From the NCBI GenBank assembly GCA_020724775.1, contig DYGG01000001.1:197672-261671 (forward strand): DNA of 64,000 bases. Reading direction: 5' to 3'. Below, in pieces: positions 37,576 through 45,384 of the stretch; within the stretch, counting starts at the first letter, position 1; every line of letters begins with the position of its first letter. Below the pieces are notes generated by a model, which was not told where the DNA came from, ran no database searches, and saw only the letters and a list, made by a program, of their open reading frames with translations. A program made the translations under genes and the position numbers. The stretch is from Ignavibacterium sp. (lineage in GTDB: Bacteria; Zixibacteria; MSB-5A5; GN15; PGXB01).

Positions 37576-38182
37576 TCCTCATGCCCCTCGTGGTGATATC
37601 ATCACGAAAGCCGCCGCCATGCTGAGAGACGACGGTCTTATTGTGGCGCCGACGGAGACGCGCTACGGTTTATTAGCCCGTCATGACCGTCGCCCCGCTC
37701 TGGAGAAGTTGATTAACATAAAAGGACGGAAGGCAAACATTCCGGTCGCCCTCTTTGTGCCGTCTTTTGATGACATTAGCATGCTGGGAGAGTTGAGTCG
37801 CCTGGCTGAAGAGATAGCGCATAGTTTTCTGCCCGGTCCTCTGACCCTGGTTCTGAAGGCAAAGAAAGATTTCGGTCCGCCTCTGGTAGTTGACGGCAAG
37901 ATAGGAATTCGGTATTCATCATCGGAGGTGATAATGGCGCTTCTAAAGGCATCTGAATTTTATGCCACGGCCACCAGCGCCAACCTTTCGGGACAGGAAC
38001 AACCGGCTACGATAGATGAAATCGCCGCCATGCTGGGTGAAAACGTCTCCTTATACCTGAACGGCGGTCTGCTGGCCGGTGATGTCTCTACAGTCGTCGA
38101 TTGTTCGGGAGCGATGCCTCAGGTGCTTCGCGAGGGAGCAATTCCGAAATCTGAAATTGCCCCCTTCCTGGAGACGATATGA
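37547..38182 (+). CDS. tsaC: Threonylcarbamoyl-AMP synthase
   Basis: Makes threonylcarbamoyl-AMP for the t6A37 modification of tRNAs that read ANN codons. The 211-residue YrdC/Sua5-fold protein shows IVAPTETRYGLLARH, INIKGRKANIPVALFVP, SFLPGPLTLVLKAK, IGIRYSSSEV and ATSANLSGQEQP. There is no C-terminal Sua5 domain, so it is the short TsaC/YwlC form. It overlaps the lipoprotein gene upstream and the phosphatase gene downstream (4 bp). In Bacillus subtilis ywlC and ywlE are also close neighbours. Confidence 0.93.
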   Translation: MTAPLILDIDPHAPRGDIITKAAAMLRDDGLIVAPTETRYGLLARHDRRPALEKLINIKGRKANIPVALFVPSFDDISMLGELSRLAEEIAHSFLPGPLTLVLKAKKDFGPPLVVDGKIGIRYSSSEVIMALLKASEFYATATSANLSGQEQPATIDEIAAMLGENVSLYLNGGLLAGDVSTVVDCSGAMPQVLREGAIPKSEIAPFLETI

Positions 38183-38673
38183 GTGATGCCAGATATCGGG
38201 TCATGTTTGTCTGTACCGGCAACACCTGCCGCTCCCCGATGGCGGAAGGGGGACTGCGAAAACTATTAGATAATCGCGGTATCAATTGGATAGATGTTTC
38301 TTCCGCTGGAACGGCGGCGGCGTCCGGATTCCCGCCAACCGTATATGCCATAGAAGCCTGTCGGATATGGGAGGCGGATATAAGCGGGCATAAGTCGCGT
38401 CCGTTGACCACGGAATTAATTGAGCAGACCGACCTGATTCTTACAATGACGCCGGCGCATTGTTATGAAGTGGCGCGTTTGTCTCCCGAAGCGCGCCCGC
38501 GAACATTTCTTCTGAAAAATTTCCCTGACGCCGGATGTGACGGCGAAGGTATCGCTGACCCGATTGGCGGGTCGCTGGATATGTATAATCAGACTTTTGT
38601 TGAAATAGGCGAGGAAATCGGGCGGATTCTTCCTATAATCATTGAGAGGGCGCAGCAGAAAAGGGCTCAGTGA
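38179..38673 (+). CDS. Low-molecular-weight phosphatase, YwlE-like (probable protein-arginine phosphatase)
   Basis: A 164-residue LMW-PTP-fold enzyme with the P-loop VCTGNTCRSPMA. The Thr in CTGNT is the residue that favours phosphoarginine over phosphotyrosine in YwlE. The acid loop and tail ADPIGGSLDMYNQT also match YwlE more closely than tyrosine phosphatases. In Firmicutes this enzyme counteracts the arginine kinase McsB; no mcsB is visible here. It overlaps tsaC by 4 bp. The arginine specificity is inference from the P-loop. Confidence 0.85.
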   Translation: MSDARYRVMFVCTGNTCRSPMAEGGLRKLLDNRGINWIDVSSAGTAAASGFPPTVYAIEACRIWEADISGHKSRPLTTELIEQTDLILTMTPAHCYEVARLSPEARPRTFLLKNFPDAGCDGEGIADPIGGSLDMYNQTFVEIGEEIGRILPIIIERAQQKRAQ

Positions 38674-38680
38674 AAATCGC

Positions 38681-39496
38681 ATGACCAAGAAAATATTGAT
38701 TACTCTGGGAGTTATTGCGATTGTGGCGGCAGCCTATTTTGTCTATGCCTCCCTCCGTCCGGTATCGGCTCAGGCAACCCATGAGATATCGCCCGATCAG
38801 GGACTCGACCGCTATATCGAGAACAACGCATTCGGTCTGGGGGAGAAACTATCTTTTGACATTGGGTACGGCTTCATTAATGCCGGCTATGCCACCATGG
38901 AAGTCACCGACCTGATAGAATTCAATGGTCGCCCCTGTTACCAGATTATCTCCACCGCCAACTCCAACAAGTTTTTCTCCTCTTTTTACCGCGTTGAAGA
39001 TGTCGTTACCTCGATTGTAGATGGGGTTGGCATTTATTCCTGGTTTTTTGAGAAGAAATTGAGCGAGGGGAATTATCGCGCCCAGAAAAAATACAATTTT
39101 GACCAGCTCAATCACCGCGTTTTCTATGAGAAGGATACCATTGATGTCCCTCCCTATGTGCAGGATGCTCTCTCCGTCCTTTTCTACGTGCGAACGCAGG
39201 AGTTGAGAGTGGGTGAATCGATTTTTGTGGATAATTTCACCGACGGCAAGAAATATCCGCTGGAGGTGAAAGTGCATCGCAAGGAAACCATTCGCGTCAA
39301 AGCCGGGAAATTCGATTGCATCGTGGTCGAGCCGCTTCTTCTCAGTTCGGGCATATTCAAGCATGAAGGGAAATTGACGGTCTGGCTGACCGATGACCGC
39401 CTGAAAATGCCGGTTCTGATGAGGTCGAAAGTCCTGGTGGGCTCGATTTCCGCGGAACTGACCGACTATAAACTTGGCGAAATTGTAGATTTTTGA
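38681..39496 (+). CDS. DUF3108 envelope protein
   Basis: A 271-residue exported protein of the DUF3108 family. The start at 38681 gives MTKKILITLGVIAIVAAAYF, a signal peptide or N-terminal anchor, and lies 7 bp after the phosphatase stop. The beta-rich body has GEKLSFDIGYGFINAGYATM, FFSSFYRVEDVVTSIVD, FYVRTQELRVGESI and the repeated-strand tail KLTVWLTDDRLKMPVLMRSK. The family is widespread in Gram-negative bacteria as periplasmic proteins of unknown function. A longer upstream start would overlap the phosphatase gene and is unlikely. Confidence 0.82.
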   Translation: MTKKILITLGVIAIVAAAYFVYASLRPVSAQATHEISPDQGLDRYIENNAFGLGEKLSFDIGYGFINAGYATMEVTDLIEFNGRPCYQIISTANSNKFFSSFYRVEDVVTSIVDGVGIYSWFFEKKLSEGNYRAQKKYNFDQLNHRVFYEKDTIDVPPYVQDALSVLFYVRTQELRVGESIFVDNFTDGKKYPLEVKVHRKETIRVKAGKFDCIVVEPLLLSSGIFKHEGKLTVWLTDDRLKMPVLMRSKVLVGSISAELTDYKLGEIVDF

Positions 39497-39501
39497 CAAT
39501 T

Positions 39502-40455
39502 ATGAGCCGCTTCCAGCAAATAGATTTGAAAAAGGTTCGTCTCGTGTCATTGCGCCGGCGGCAGAGCAAAACTGAAATAGGCAACTTTGGCAAGGCGCTG
39601 AATATGAAAGGTGCCGACCGCTTTTTTACATCCCTGCCCCGTTTTCTGAAAGCGGCGGAACTTCAGGAATTCCTCAAAGCGGTCGCTGTGGCCCGCCGCA
39701 AAGGACGCCCATTTCATCTCATGCTCGGGGCTCATGTCATCAAAGTCGGACTTTCGGATCTGGTAATCGACTTGATGAATCGTCAGATTGTAACCGGCCT
39801 CTCCTTTAATTCCGCCGGATTAATACATGACCTGGAACTTGCTTTCGGAGGAAGGACCTCGGAGGATGTCGCCGCCGGACTGCGTGACGGCTCCTTTGGT
39901 ATGGCGAAGGAAACAGGACGTATGTACGCCGAAATAGTTCGGCTGGCAATTGAAGATGAACTCGGTCTCGGTGAAGCGGCCGGGCGGTTCCTGAACAGAC
40001 CGAAATTTCGTTTTCGTAAACATTCGCTTTTTGCGGCGGCGGAACGTTTATCGCTGCCGACGACGGTTCATTTGGGAATCGGCACCGACATAGTGCATCA
40101 GCATCCGGTCTTTGATGCCGCCGCGGCCGGCGAAACCTCCTACCGCGACTTCAAAATTCTCGCCAATATATTGCTGTCGGCCGACCGTGGCGGCGTTGTC
40201 GCCAATATCGGTTCCGCCGTTATCCTGCCCGAGGTTTTCCTGAAAGCGTTAACCGTCGCACGGAATATTGGAAAGCATACCCCGCACATCACCACCGCCA
40301 ATTTCGATATGATTAACCACTATCGTCCCGCAATGAACATTGTCCGCCGACCTACCGAAACCGGAGGCAAAGGCTACAATTTCATCGGTCATCACGAAAT
40401 AATGATTCCCCTGATGGCCTGGGGACTAAAATCGTTTGTCAGAGTCACCAAGTAG
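39502..40455 (+). CDS. Deoxyhypusine-synthase-like protein
   Basis: A 317-residue protein related to the deoxyhypusine/homospermidine synthase fold: HLMLGAHVIKVGLSDLVIDLM, TGLSFNSAGLIHDLELAF, VHLGIGTDIVHQHP and ADRGGVVANIGSAVILPEVFLKAL. True deoxyhypusine synthase modifies eIF5A or aIF5A, which bacteria lack. These bacterial relatives are found in Deltaproteobacteria and Planctomycetes with unknown substrate. Neighbouring genes for polyamine synthesis are absent. The start at 39502 (MSRFQQIDL) is preferred to a TTG 9 bases upstream that overlaps the DUF3108 stop. NAD-dependent chemistry is inferred, not shown. Confidence 0.7.
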   Translation: MSRFQQIDLKKVRLVSLRRRQSKTEIGNFGKALNMKGADRFFTSLPRFLKAAELQEFLKAVAVARRKGRPFHLMLGAHVIKVGLSDLVIDLMNRQIVTGLSFNSAGLIHDLELAFGGRTSEDVAAGLRDGSFGMAKETGRMYAEIVRLAIEDELGLGEAAGRFLNRPKFRFRKHSLFAAAERLSLPTTVHLGIGTDIVHQHPVFDAAAAGETSYRDFKILANILLSADRGGVVANIGSAVILPEVFLKALTVARNIGKHTPHITTANFDMINHYRPAMNIVRRPTETGGKGYNFIGHHEIMIPLMAWGLKSFVRVTK

Positions 40456-40473
40456 ATTCTGGGAGTTGCCTAT

Positions 40474-42000
40474 ATGATCAGACTTGTTGAGTGTGTGCCT
40501 AATTTCTCCGAGGGGCGCCGAAAAGAAGTAATTGATAAGATAGTCGCCGCCATTACCTCCGTTCCGTCGGTGGTATTGCTTGACCGGGAAATGGATGCCG
40601 ACCACAATCGGGCTGTGGTCACCTTCGTCTGCCCGCCGGAAGATGCTGTCGAAGCCTGTTTCCGCGGTTACCGAGAAGCGGCCGAACTTATAGATATGCG
40701 GAGCCATCAAGGGGAGCATCCTCGCATGGGGGCTACCGATGTATGTCCCTTTATCCCGATTTCAGATTTCAGCGAAGCGGAAGCAATCGAACTGGCGCAC
40801 CAACTGGCTAAAAGAGTAGGGGAGGAATTGCAGATTCCGGTATATTTGTATGAGTCGGCCGCCACTCATCCCGACCGCCAGAACCTGGCTTATGTCCGGA
40901 GGGGGGAATATGAAGGAATCAGGGATGAGATTGAAACTGACCTGTCGCGCAAGCCCGATTATGGTCCATCAAAAATGAATTTAAAGGCGGGCGCTACTGC
41001 TATTGGCGTGCGGTTTCCGCTGATTGCTTTCAATGTATATCTTGACACTGACCGCGTCTCTATCGCCAAAAAGGTTGCCAATGCCGTTCGCTATGCCAAA
41101 GGCGGATACCGTTTTGTTAAGGCGATGGGTTTTTCCATAAAAGAGCGGAATCTGGTCCAGGTTTCGATGAACCTGGTCAACTATACGCAGACTCCTGTCT
41201 TTCGCGTGTTTGAGACAATCAAGTCGGAAGCAGCCCGTTACGGGGTCAATGTCCTCTCATCAGAAATAGTCGGTCTTATCCCGCAACAAGCATTGCTCGA
41301 TGTGGCTGATTTTTATCTTCGCTTTGAAAACTTCTCCGCGGCTCAGGTACTGGAAGAAAAACTGCGTCGCAGCGGTGTCGGGGGAGGCGGCGCGACGGCT
41401 TCCTTTTATGATGAAGTCGCTTCTTCTTCGCCGACCCCCGGCGGCGGCTCCGTGGCGGCCTCGGCCGGCGCTCTGGCGGCAGCGCTCGATTCTATGGTTT
41501 GCCGCTTGACCGTTGGCAAGAAAAAATATCTTGATGTTCAAGAGGAGTTGACCGCTATCCGGGACAAAACCGAAATTTTGCGCGCGCAACTGACAGAGAT
41601 GATTAAGAAAGACGGCGAAGCGTTTGACAAGGTTATGGCGGCTCGCAAACTGCCTAAGGACACGGAGGCGGAAATCAGCAGGCGCAATGCGGAAATCATA
41701 GCCGCTACCAAACAGGCTGCCCTGGCGCCGCTGGAGACCGCCCGTCTCTCTCTGCAAGTGCTGGAATTGACCCGCATCGTTGCGGAAAAGGGGAATGTCA
41801 ACTCCGTTTCTGACGCCGGTGTCTCTGCTTTGATGGCAAAAGCCGCCATTGAGGGGGCTATATATAATGTTAAGATAAATATTTCCTCTCTGGAAGACAC
41901 CGAGTTTATCGATAGCCTACGTCGAGAGGTCGCCGACCTGCAGACAAAAAGCAGCCTGCTTGCCGATGAAATCAGGAGTATCGTGGAGAGCAAACTATAG
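40474..42000 (+). CDS. ftcD: Bifunctional glutamate formimidoyltransferase / formimidoyl-THF cyclodeaminase
   Basis: A 508-residue fusion. The N-terminal transferase (about 1-295) moves the formimino group from formiminoglutamate to tetrahydrofolate; it shows CVPNFSEGRR, MDADHNRAVVTF, HPRMGATDVCPFIPI and YLYESAATHPDRQNLA. The C-terminal cyclodeaminase (about 315-508) has SSPTPGGGSVAASAGALAAAL, the four-helix-bundle type with a glycine-rich start. Together they feed one-carbon units into folate. No hut genes for histidine breakdown lie in the window, so it may act on a donor supplied elsewhere. It shares one base with the next gene. Confidence 0.94.
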   Translation: MIRLVECVPNFSEGRRKEVIDKIVAAITSVPSVVLLDREMDADHNRAVVTFVCPPEDAVEACFRGYREAAELIDMRSHQGEHPRMGATDVCPFIPISDFSEAEAIELAHQLAKRVGEELQIPVYLYESAATHPDRQNLAYVRRGEYEGIRDEIETDLSRKPDYGPSKMNLKAGATAIGVRFPLIAFNVYLDTDRVSIAKKVANAVRYAKGGYRFVKAMGFSIKERNLVQVSMNLVNYTQTPVFRVFETIKSEAARYGVNVLSSEIVGLIPQQALLDVADFYLRFENFSAAQVLEEKLRRSGVGGGGATASFYDEVASSSPTPGGGSVAASAGALAAALDSMVCRLTVGKKKYLDVQEELTAIRDKTEILRAQLTEMIKKDGEAFDKVMAARKLPKDTEAEISRRNAEIIAATKQAALAPLETARLSLQVLELTRIVAEKGNVNSVSDAGVSALMAKAAIEGAIYNVKINISSLEDTEFIDSLRREVADLQTKSSLLADEIRSIVESKL

Positions 42001-42839
42001 TGTACGACCGTGTCGACCTGCATATTCATACATTCTATTCCGATGGTCTGAATTCTCCGGCGGAGATTCTCGAGATTGTCAGGTCAAAGAAACTGCGCGC
42101 CTTTGCCGTTTGCGACCACGACAACCTTCAGGGGTATCGTGAAATCAAAAGGCTTCTTAAAGCGGATGACCCGGAGTTAATCAGCGGGGTGGAACTTTCG
42201 GCCGGAAAGGGTACCGAAGATATTCACTTGCTGGGTTATTTTATCGACACTGAGAATCCGGCGCTAACCGGCGCTCTTGCCGATTTTCGCGAAAAAAGGA
42301 ACCGCCGCGGCGAAATTATGTTAAGCAAATTAAAAATGATGGGAGTCGATATCCCCCTGGAACTTGTAAAAGAAATAGCCGGGAACTCTGCCATCGGGAG
42401 ACCACATGTTGCCGATGCCCTTCTTCGAATCGGCGCTGTGAAATCGTATGATGCCGCTTTTGGGAAATATATTGGTGATAAGTCGCCCGCTTATGTTCCC
42501 AAGGAAAATATGAGCCCGGCTGAGGCTATCGCGTTTATTCATGGCGCCGGTGGGCTTGCTGTTCTGGCTCACCCCGGTATCGGAGATGTCTCCCGTTTCA
42601 TAAATGACCTGGTGCCGGTCGGATTGGACGGCATTGAAGTCTATCACCCCAATCATAATAGCCAGCACCGTGCCCGGTACAAAAAAATCGCCCAGGAGCA
42701 CAACCTACTAATCACCGGCGGCTCCGATTTTCACGGCCGTGATGGCAAGTACGGGTTGATCGGGAGCGAACCGGTGGCCCATAATATTCTTGAATCACTG
42801 AAAGCAAGATACAATTTAAGAAATAGAGGTCTCCATTGA
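42000..42839 (+). CDS. PHP-domain phosphoesterase (YciV/RNase AM-like)
   Basis: A 279-residue PHP-family metal-dependent phosphoesterase. Metal ligands are visible in VDLHIHTFYSDGLNSP, CDHDNLQGY, GVELSAG, AHPGIGDVSRF and GGSDFHGRDGK. The family includes 5'-to-3' nucleases and 3',5'-nucleoside bisphosphate phosphatases such as YciV. The start is GTG, with its G being the last base of the ftcD stop. The 3' end overlaps the metalloprotease gene by 4 bp. Substrate cannot be read. Confidence 0.88.
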   Translation: MYDRVDLHIHTFYSDGLNSPAEILEIVRSKKLRAFAVCDHDNLQGYREIKRLLKADDPELISGVELSAGKGTEDIHLLGYFIDTENPALTGALADFREKRNRRGEIMLSKLKMMGVDIPLELVKEIAGNSAIGRPHVADALLRIGAVKSYDAAFGKYIGDKSPAYVPKENMSPAEAIAFIHGAGGLAVLAHPGIGDVSRFINDLVPVGLDGIEVYHPNHNSQHRARYKKIAQEHNLLITGGSDFHGRDGKYGLIGSEPVAHNILESLKARYNLRNRGLH

Positions 42840-44854
42840 AAACGCCCTTTTTATTTATGATTATTTTTCTGCTCTTCACAGCGGGCTCAGCGAATGCCGA
42901 GGCGCTTAGCGAGCAGTACCAACAGGACTTGCTCGACAGAATGCGCTATCTTCGCGGCGCCGGACCTATACCGGCATCTCTCGATTCCGTAGAGCAGCCT
43001 CATTGCGGAACCAGTATCGCCTTCGAATTATTCTTAAATCTGCCCCAGATGTCGGAGTCGTTCCGGGCCGCCAAACCGATGGCTCGACCGGCTCTTTCCG
43101 ATTCGATGGTTTCGCCGGCGCAGAGATTCATGATACATTACACCACCTCGGGAGTTGACGCCGTTTATCAATCCAATGTTGACATTGCCCCGGCGGACGG
43201 TATACCTGATTATGTCAATCGGGTTTCCGAGATTGCCGATTCGGTGTACAATTTCATAACGGTCTATCTTGGATTCCCGCCGCCTCCACAGGACGATTTC
43301 TATCCCGACGGGGGAGACTCCCTTTATGATATCTACATTCAGGAACTGGGTCTCTCATATTACGGCTACACCCAGGGGGAAATCGCTATCAACGCCCAGT
43401 CGGCCACTTCGTACCTGGTAATTGATAATAATTATAATTTTGCGCCGTACAGTACCCGTCCTCTCGATGCTGTTCGTGTTACCATCGCTCACGAGTTTTT
43501 TCACGCCATCCACTTCGGTATGGATTATACCGAATACGAAGGCGCCAATACCTATAATGACCCGGCGCGCCTTTACTGGTGGGAGATGTCCTCGACCTGG
43601 ATGGAAGAAGCGGCGTACGATGCTATCAATGATTACTACGGTTATCTCAAGGCATTTTATGATTATCCCTGGCTGGCGCTTCAGGATTTCTCTATCGGCA
43701 ACTCGCTTCATCCGTACGGCGCGGCCGTTTTCCCAATTTATTTGAGTGAGAAGTTTGGGGTAAGTATAGTGCGCGAAATCTGGGAGAGATGCCGCGATTA
43801 CGGCACCGGTCCTCAGTTTCTACGCGCCGCCAATGATGCCATTGTAGATATTTCGATGGGAGAATATGATCTGGGGCGGGCTTTTGCCGAGTTCAGCGTT
43901 TATAATCTGTTTACCGGTCCCCGCTCTGTCCGAGCCCCGCTATCATATCGCTATGTAAGAAATACAACCGTAAATACAATAATCGCGCCTCTGGTATTTT
44001 CCGAGGCAGCCAATTATCCGATGATACCCGATTCGGCGTTTCTCCCTCACTCCAGTTATCCATTCTTTATGGTCTGGCCCTGGCCCAGTAGTACCACGGA
44101 TATTACAGTTGAGAAAATGGGTTATTTCAAGCAGCGGGTACCGCAGAACTTAGCATCGAATTATATCGCTCTTAACAATCTTGGTCCGGGAGCGGATACC
44201 GCCATTTTTCGTTTCACCGGCGACCGGATTTCATCACTGCAACTTCGCTGGCATACCGCTGTGGTCGGTTTCCCCATAAATTCAGGATTGCCGGCGGATG
44301 TCCGGATTCATTATTTGACTGATTCCGCAATTGTCGTCGATTCAATGTTCACATCCGGCTTTTTCAGATTCTATGCGATTCCGTCGGTGACATCGACCAT
44401 CAATTCCGCCTACATCGACGGTTCCACGGGGTATCATTTCGGATATCTCGTAGCCGATTCTGTGAAGAATGTTGGTCTTGACGACAGCACCGCCCTCAGA
44501 TTCAAAGTCCTTGCCCCCTATCCCAATCCGATGGTGGTCAAGTCCACTGATGACGAAATCACATTCAAAGTCGAGTTTGACCGGGAAGCCGGCATTCCGG
44601 GCGGAACCAAAGTTTTAGTTTCGGTGGACCTCTTCAATGCTGCCGGAGAAAAGATACTCTCCCCGAATTTGACTGACAGCATCGGCGAAGTCCTCTGGCC
44701 TGTCAATGAGGATGAATGGGAATGGTCCTGGAACCTGTTTAATGACAAAGGCAAGGCGGTGGCGCCGGGGGTCTATATCGCCGTCATAAAATTGGAAGTT
44801 CCCGATGCCAATATCAGCACGGTGAAGAAGTACAAATTAGCCGTTATCAGATGA
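42836..44854 (+). CDS. Secreted MXAN_6640-type putative metalloprotease
   Basis: A 672-residue exported protein. Residues 1-20 are a Sec signal peptide (FLFMIIFLLFTAGSANA). The central region has TIAHEFFHAIHFGMDY, an HExxH zinc motif, followed by WWEMSSTWMEEAAY, where the downstream Glu fits the third ligand. This matches the MXAN_6640 family of putative metalloproteases found in Myxococcota and FCB lineages. The C-terminus (about 560-672) is a FlgD/T9SS-like domain (VLAPYPNPM ... APGVYIAVIKL). The start is TTG at 42836 with AGAGGT upstream, overlapping the PHP gene. Role and substrate are unknown. Confidence 0.85.
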   Translation: MKTPFLFMIIFLLFTAGSANAEALSEQYQQDLLDRMRYLRGAGPIPASLDSVEQPHCGTSIAFELFLNLPQMSESFRAAKPMARPALSDSMVSPAQRFMIHYTTSGVDAVYQSNVDIAPADGIPDYVNRVSEIADSVYNFITVYLGFPPPPQDDFYPDGGDSLYDIYIQELGLSYYGYTQGEIAINAQSATSYLVIDNNYNFAPYSTRPLDAVRVTIAHEFFHAIHFGMDYTEYEGANTYNDPARLYWWEMSSTWMEEAAYDAINDYYGYLKAFYDYPWLALQDFSIGNSLHPYGAAVFPIYLSEKFGVSIVREIWERCRDYGTGPQFLRAANDAIVDISMGEYDLGRAFAEFSVYNLFTGPRSVRAPLSYRYVRNTTVNTIIAPLVFSEAANYPMIPDSAFLPHSSYPFFMVWPWPSSTTDITVEKMGYFKQRVPQNLASNYIALNNLGPGADTAIFRFTGDRISSLQLRWHTAVVGFPINSGLPADVRIHYLTDSAIVVDSMFTSGFFRFYAIPSVTSTINSAYIDGSTGYHFGYLVADSVKNVGLDDSTALRFKVLAPYPNPMVVKSTDDEITFKVEFDREAGIPGGTKVLVSVDLFNAAGEKILSPNLTDSIGEVLWPVNEDEWEWSWNLFNDKGKAVAPGVYIAVIKLEVPDANISTVKKYKLAVIR

Positions 44855-45384
44855 GACCGTCGCCTCAGATTATAGCCAGAGTCGCGATTTTCGCGGCTCT
44901 GGTTTTTGTTTTCTCATATTTCACTCTCCTCTTACCAAATGTCAATCCGGCATTCTTCATTGTATTCTCCGCCGGTTACCTCTGGGGAATCTGGCCTGGT
45001 ATTGGCGTTGGCGCTATCGGTTTTTTTCTCTGGTCAAATCTTAATCCTTCCGGTCCGGTTGCTTTTCCGCTGTTACTTTCACAACTGGCAGGAATCTCCC
45101 TTTCGGCGCCGGTCGGAGTCGCCGCATTTAAGTCTGCCCGTATGCTCAAGAAAGATACCGGACTACTTTTTATATTGACGGTTGCCGGAATTTTCACCGG
45201 GCTGCTCTATCATCTCGTGGTAGACGTGGTTGATGCCTGGCTTTATCAGCCGTTCTGGCCCAGGATTATCTCCGGGCTGGCATTTTCATTGATTACAATT
45301 ATTTCAAATGGTATAATATTCCCGTTGCTCTATCCCGCTTTAAAATTTTTGCAGGAGCGAGAAAGCCGACGGCGAAAATGGTAA
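44851..45384 (+). CDS. ECF transporter S-component-like membrane protein
   Basis: A 177-residue protein with about five to six membrane segments: VAIFAALVFVFSYFTLLLPN, AFFIVFSAGYLWGIWPGIGVGAIGFFL, PLLLSQLAGISLSAPVG, LFILTVAGIFTGLLYHLVVDV and SGLAFSLITIISNGIIFPLLYPAL. Layout and the early Asn-Pro-Ala-Phe segment match ECF substrate-binding (S) components for vitamins. The energising ATPases and T protein are not nearby, so it would share a general module, as group II S components do. It overlaps both neighbours by a few bases; the following gene is a TonB-dependent-receptor-like barrel. Vitamin identity cannot be read. Confidence 0.7.
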   Translation: MRPSPQIIARVAIFAALVFVFSYFTLLLPNVNPAFFIVFSAGYLWGIWPGIGVGAIGFFLWSNLNPSGPVAFPLLLSQLAGISLSAPVGVAAFKSARMLKKDTGLLFILTVAGIFTGLLYHLVVDVVDAWLYQPFWPRIISGLAFSLITIISNGIIFPLLYPALKFLQERESRRRKW

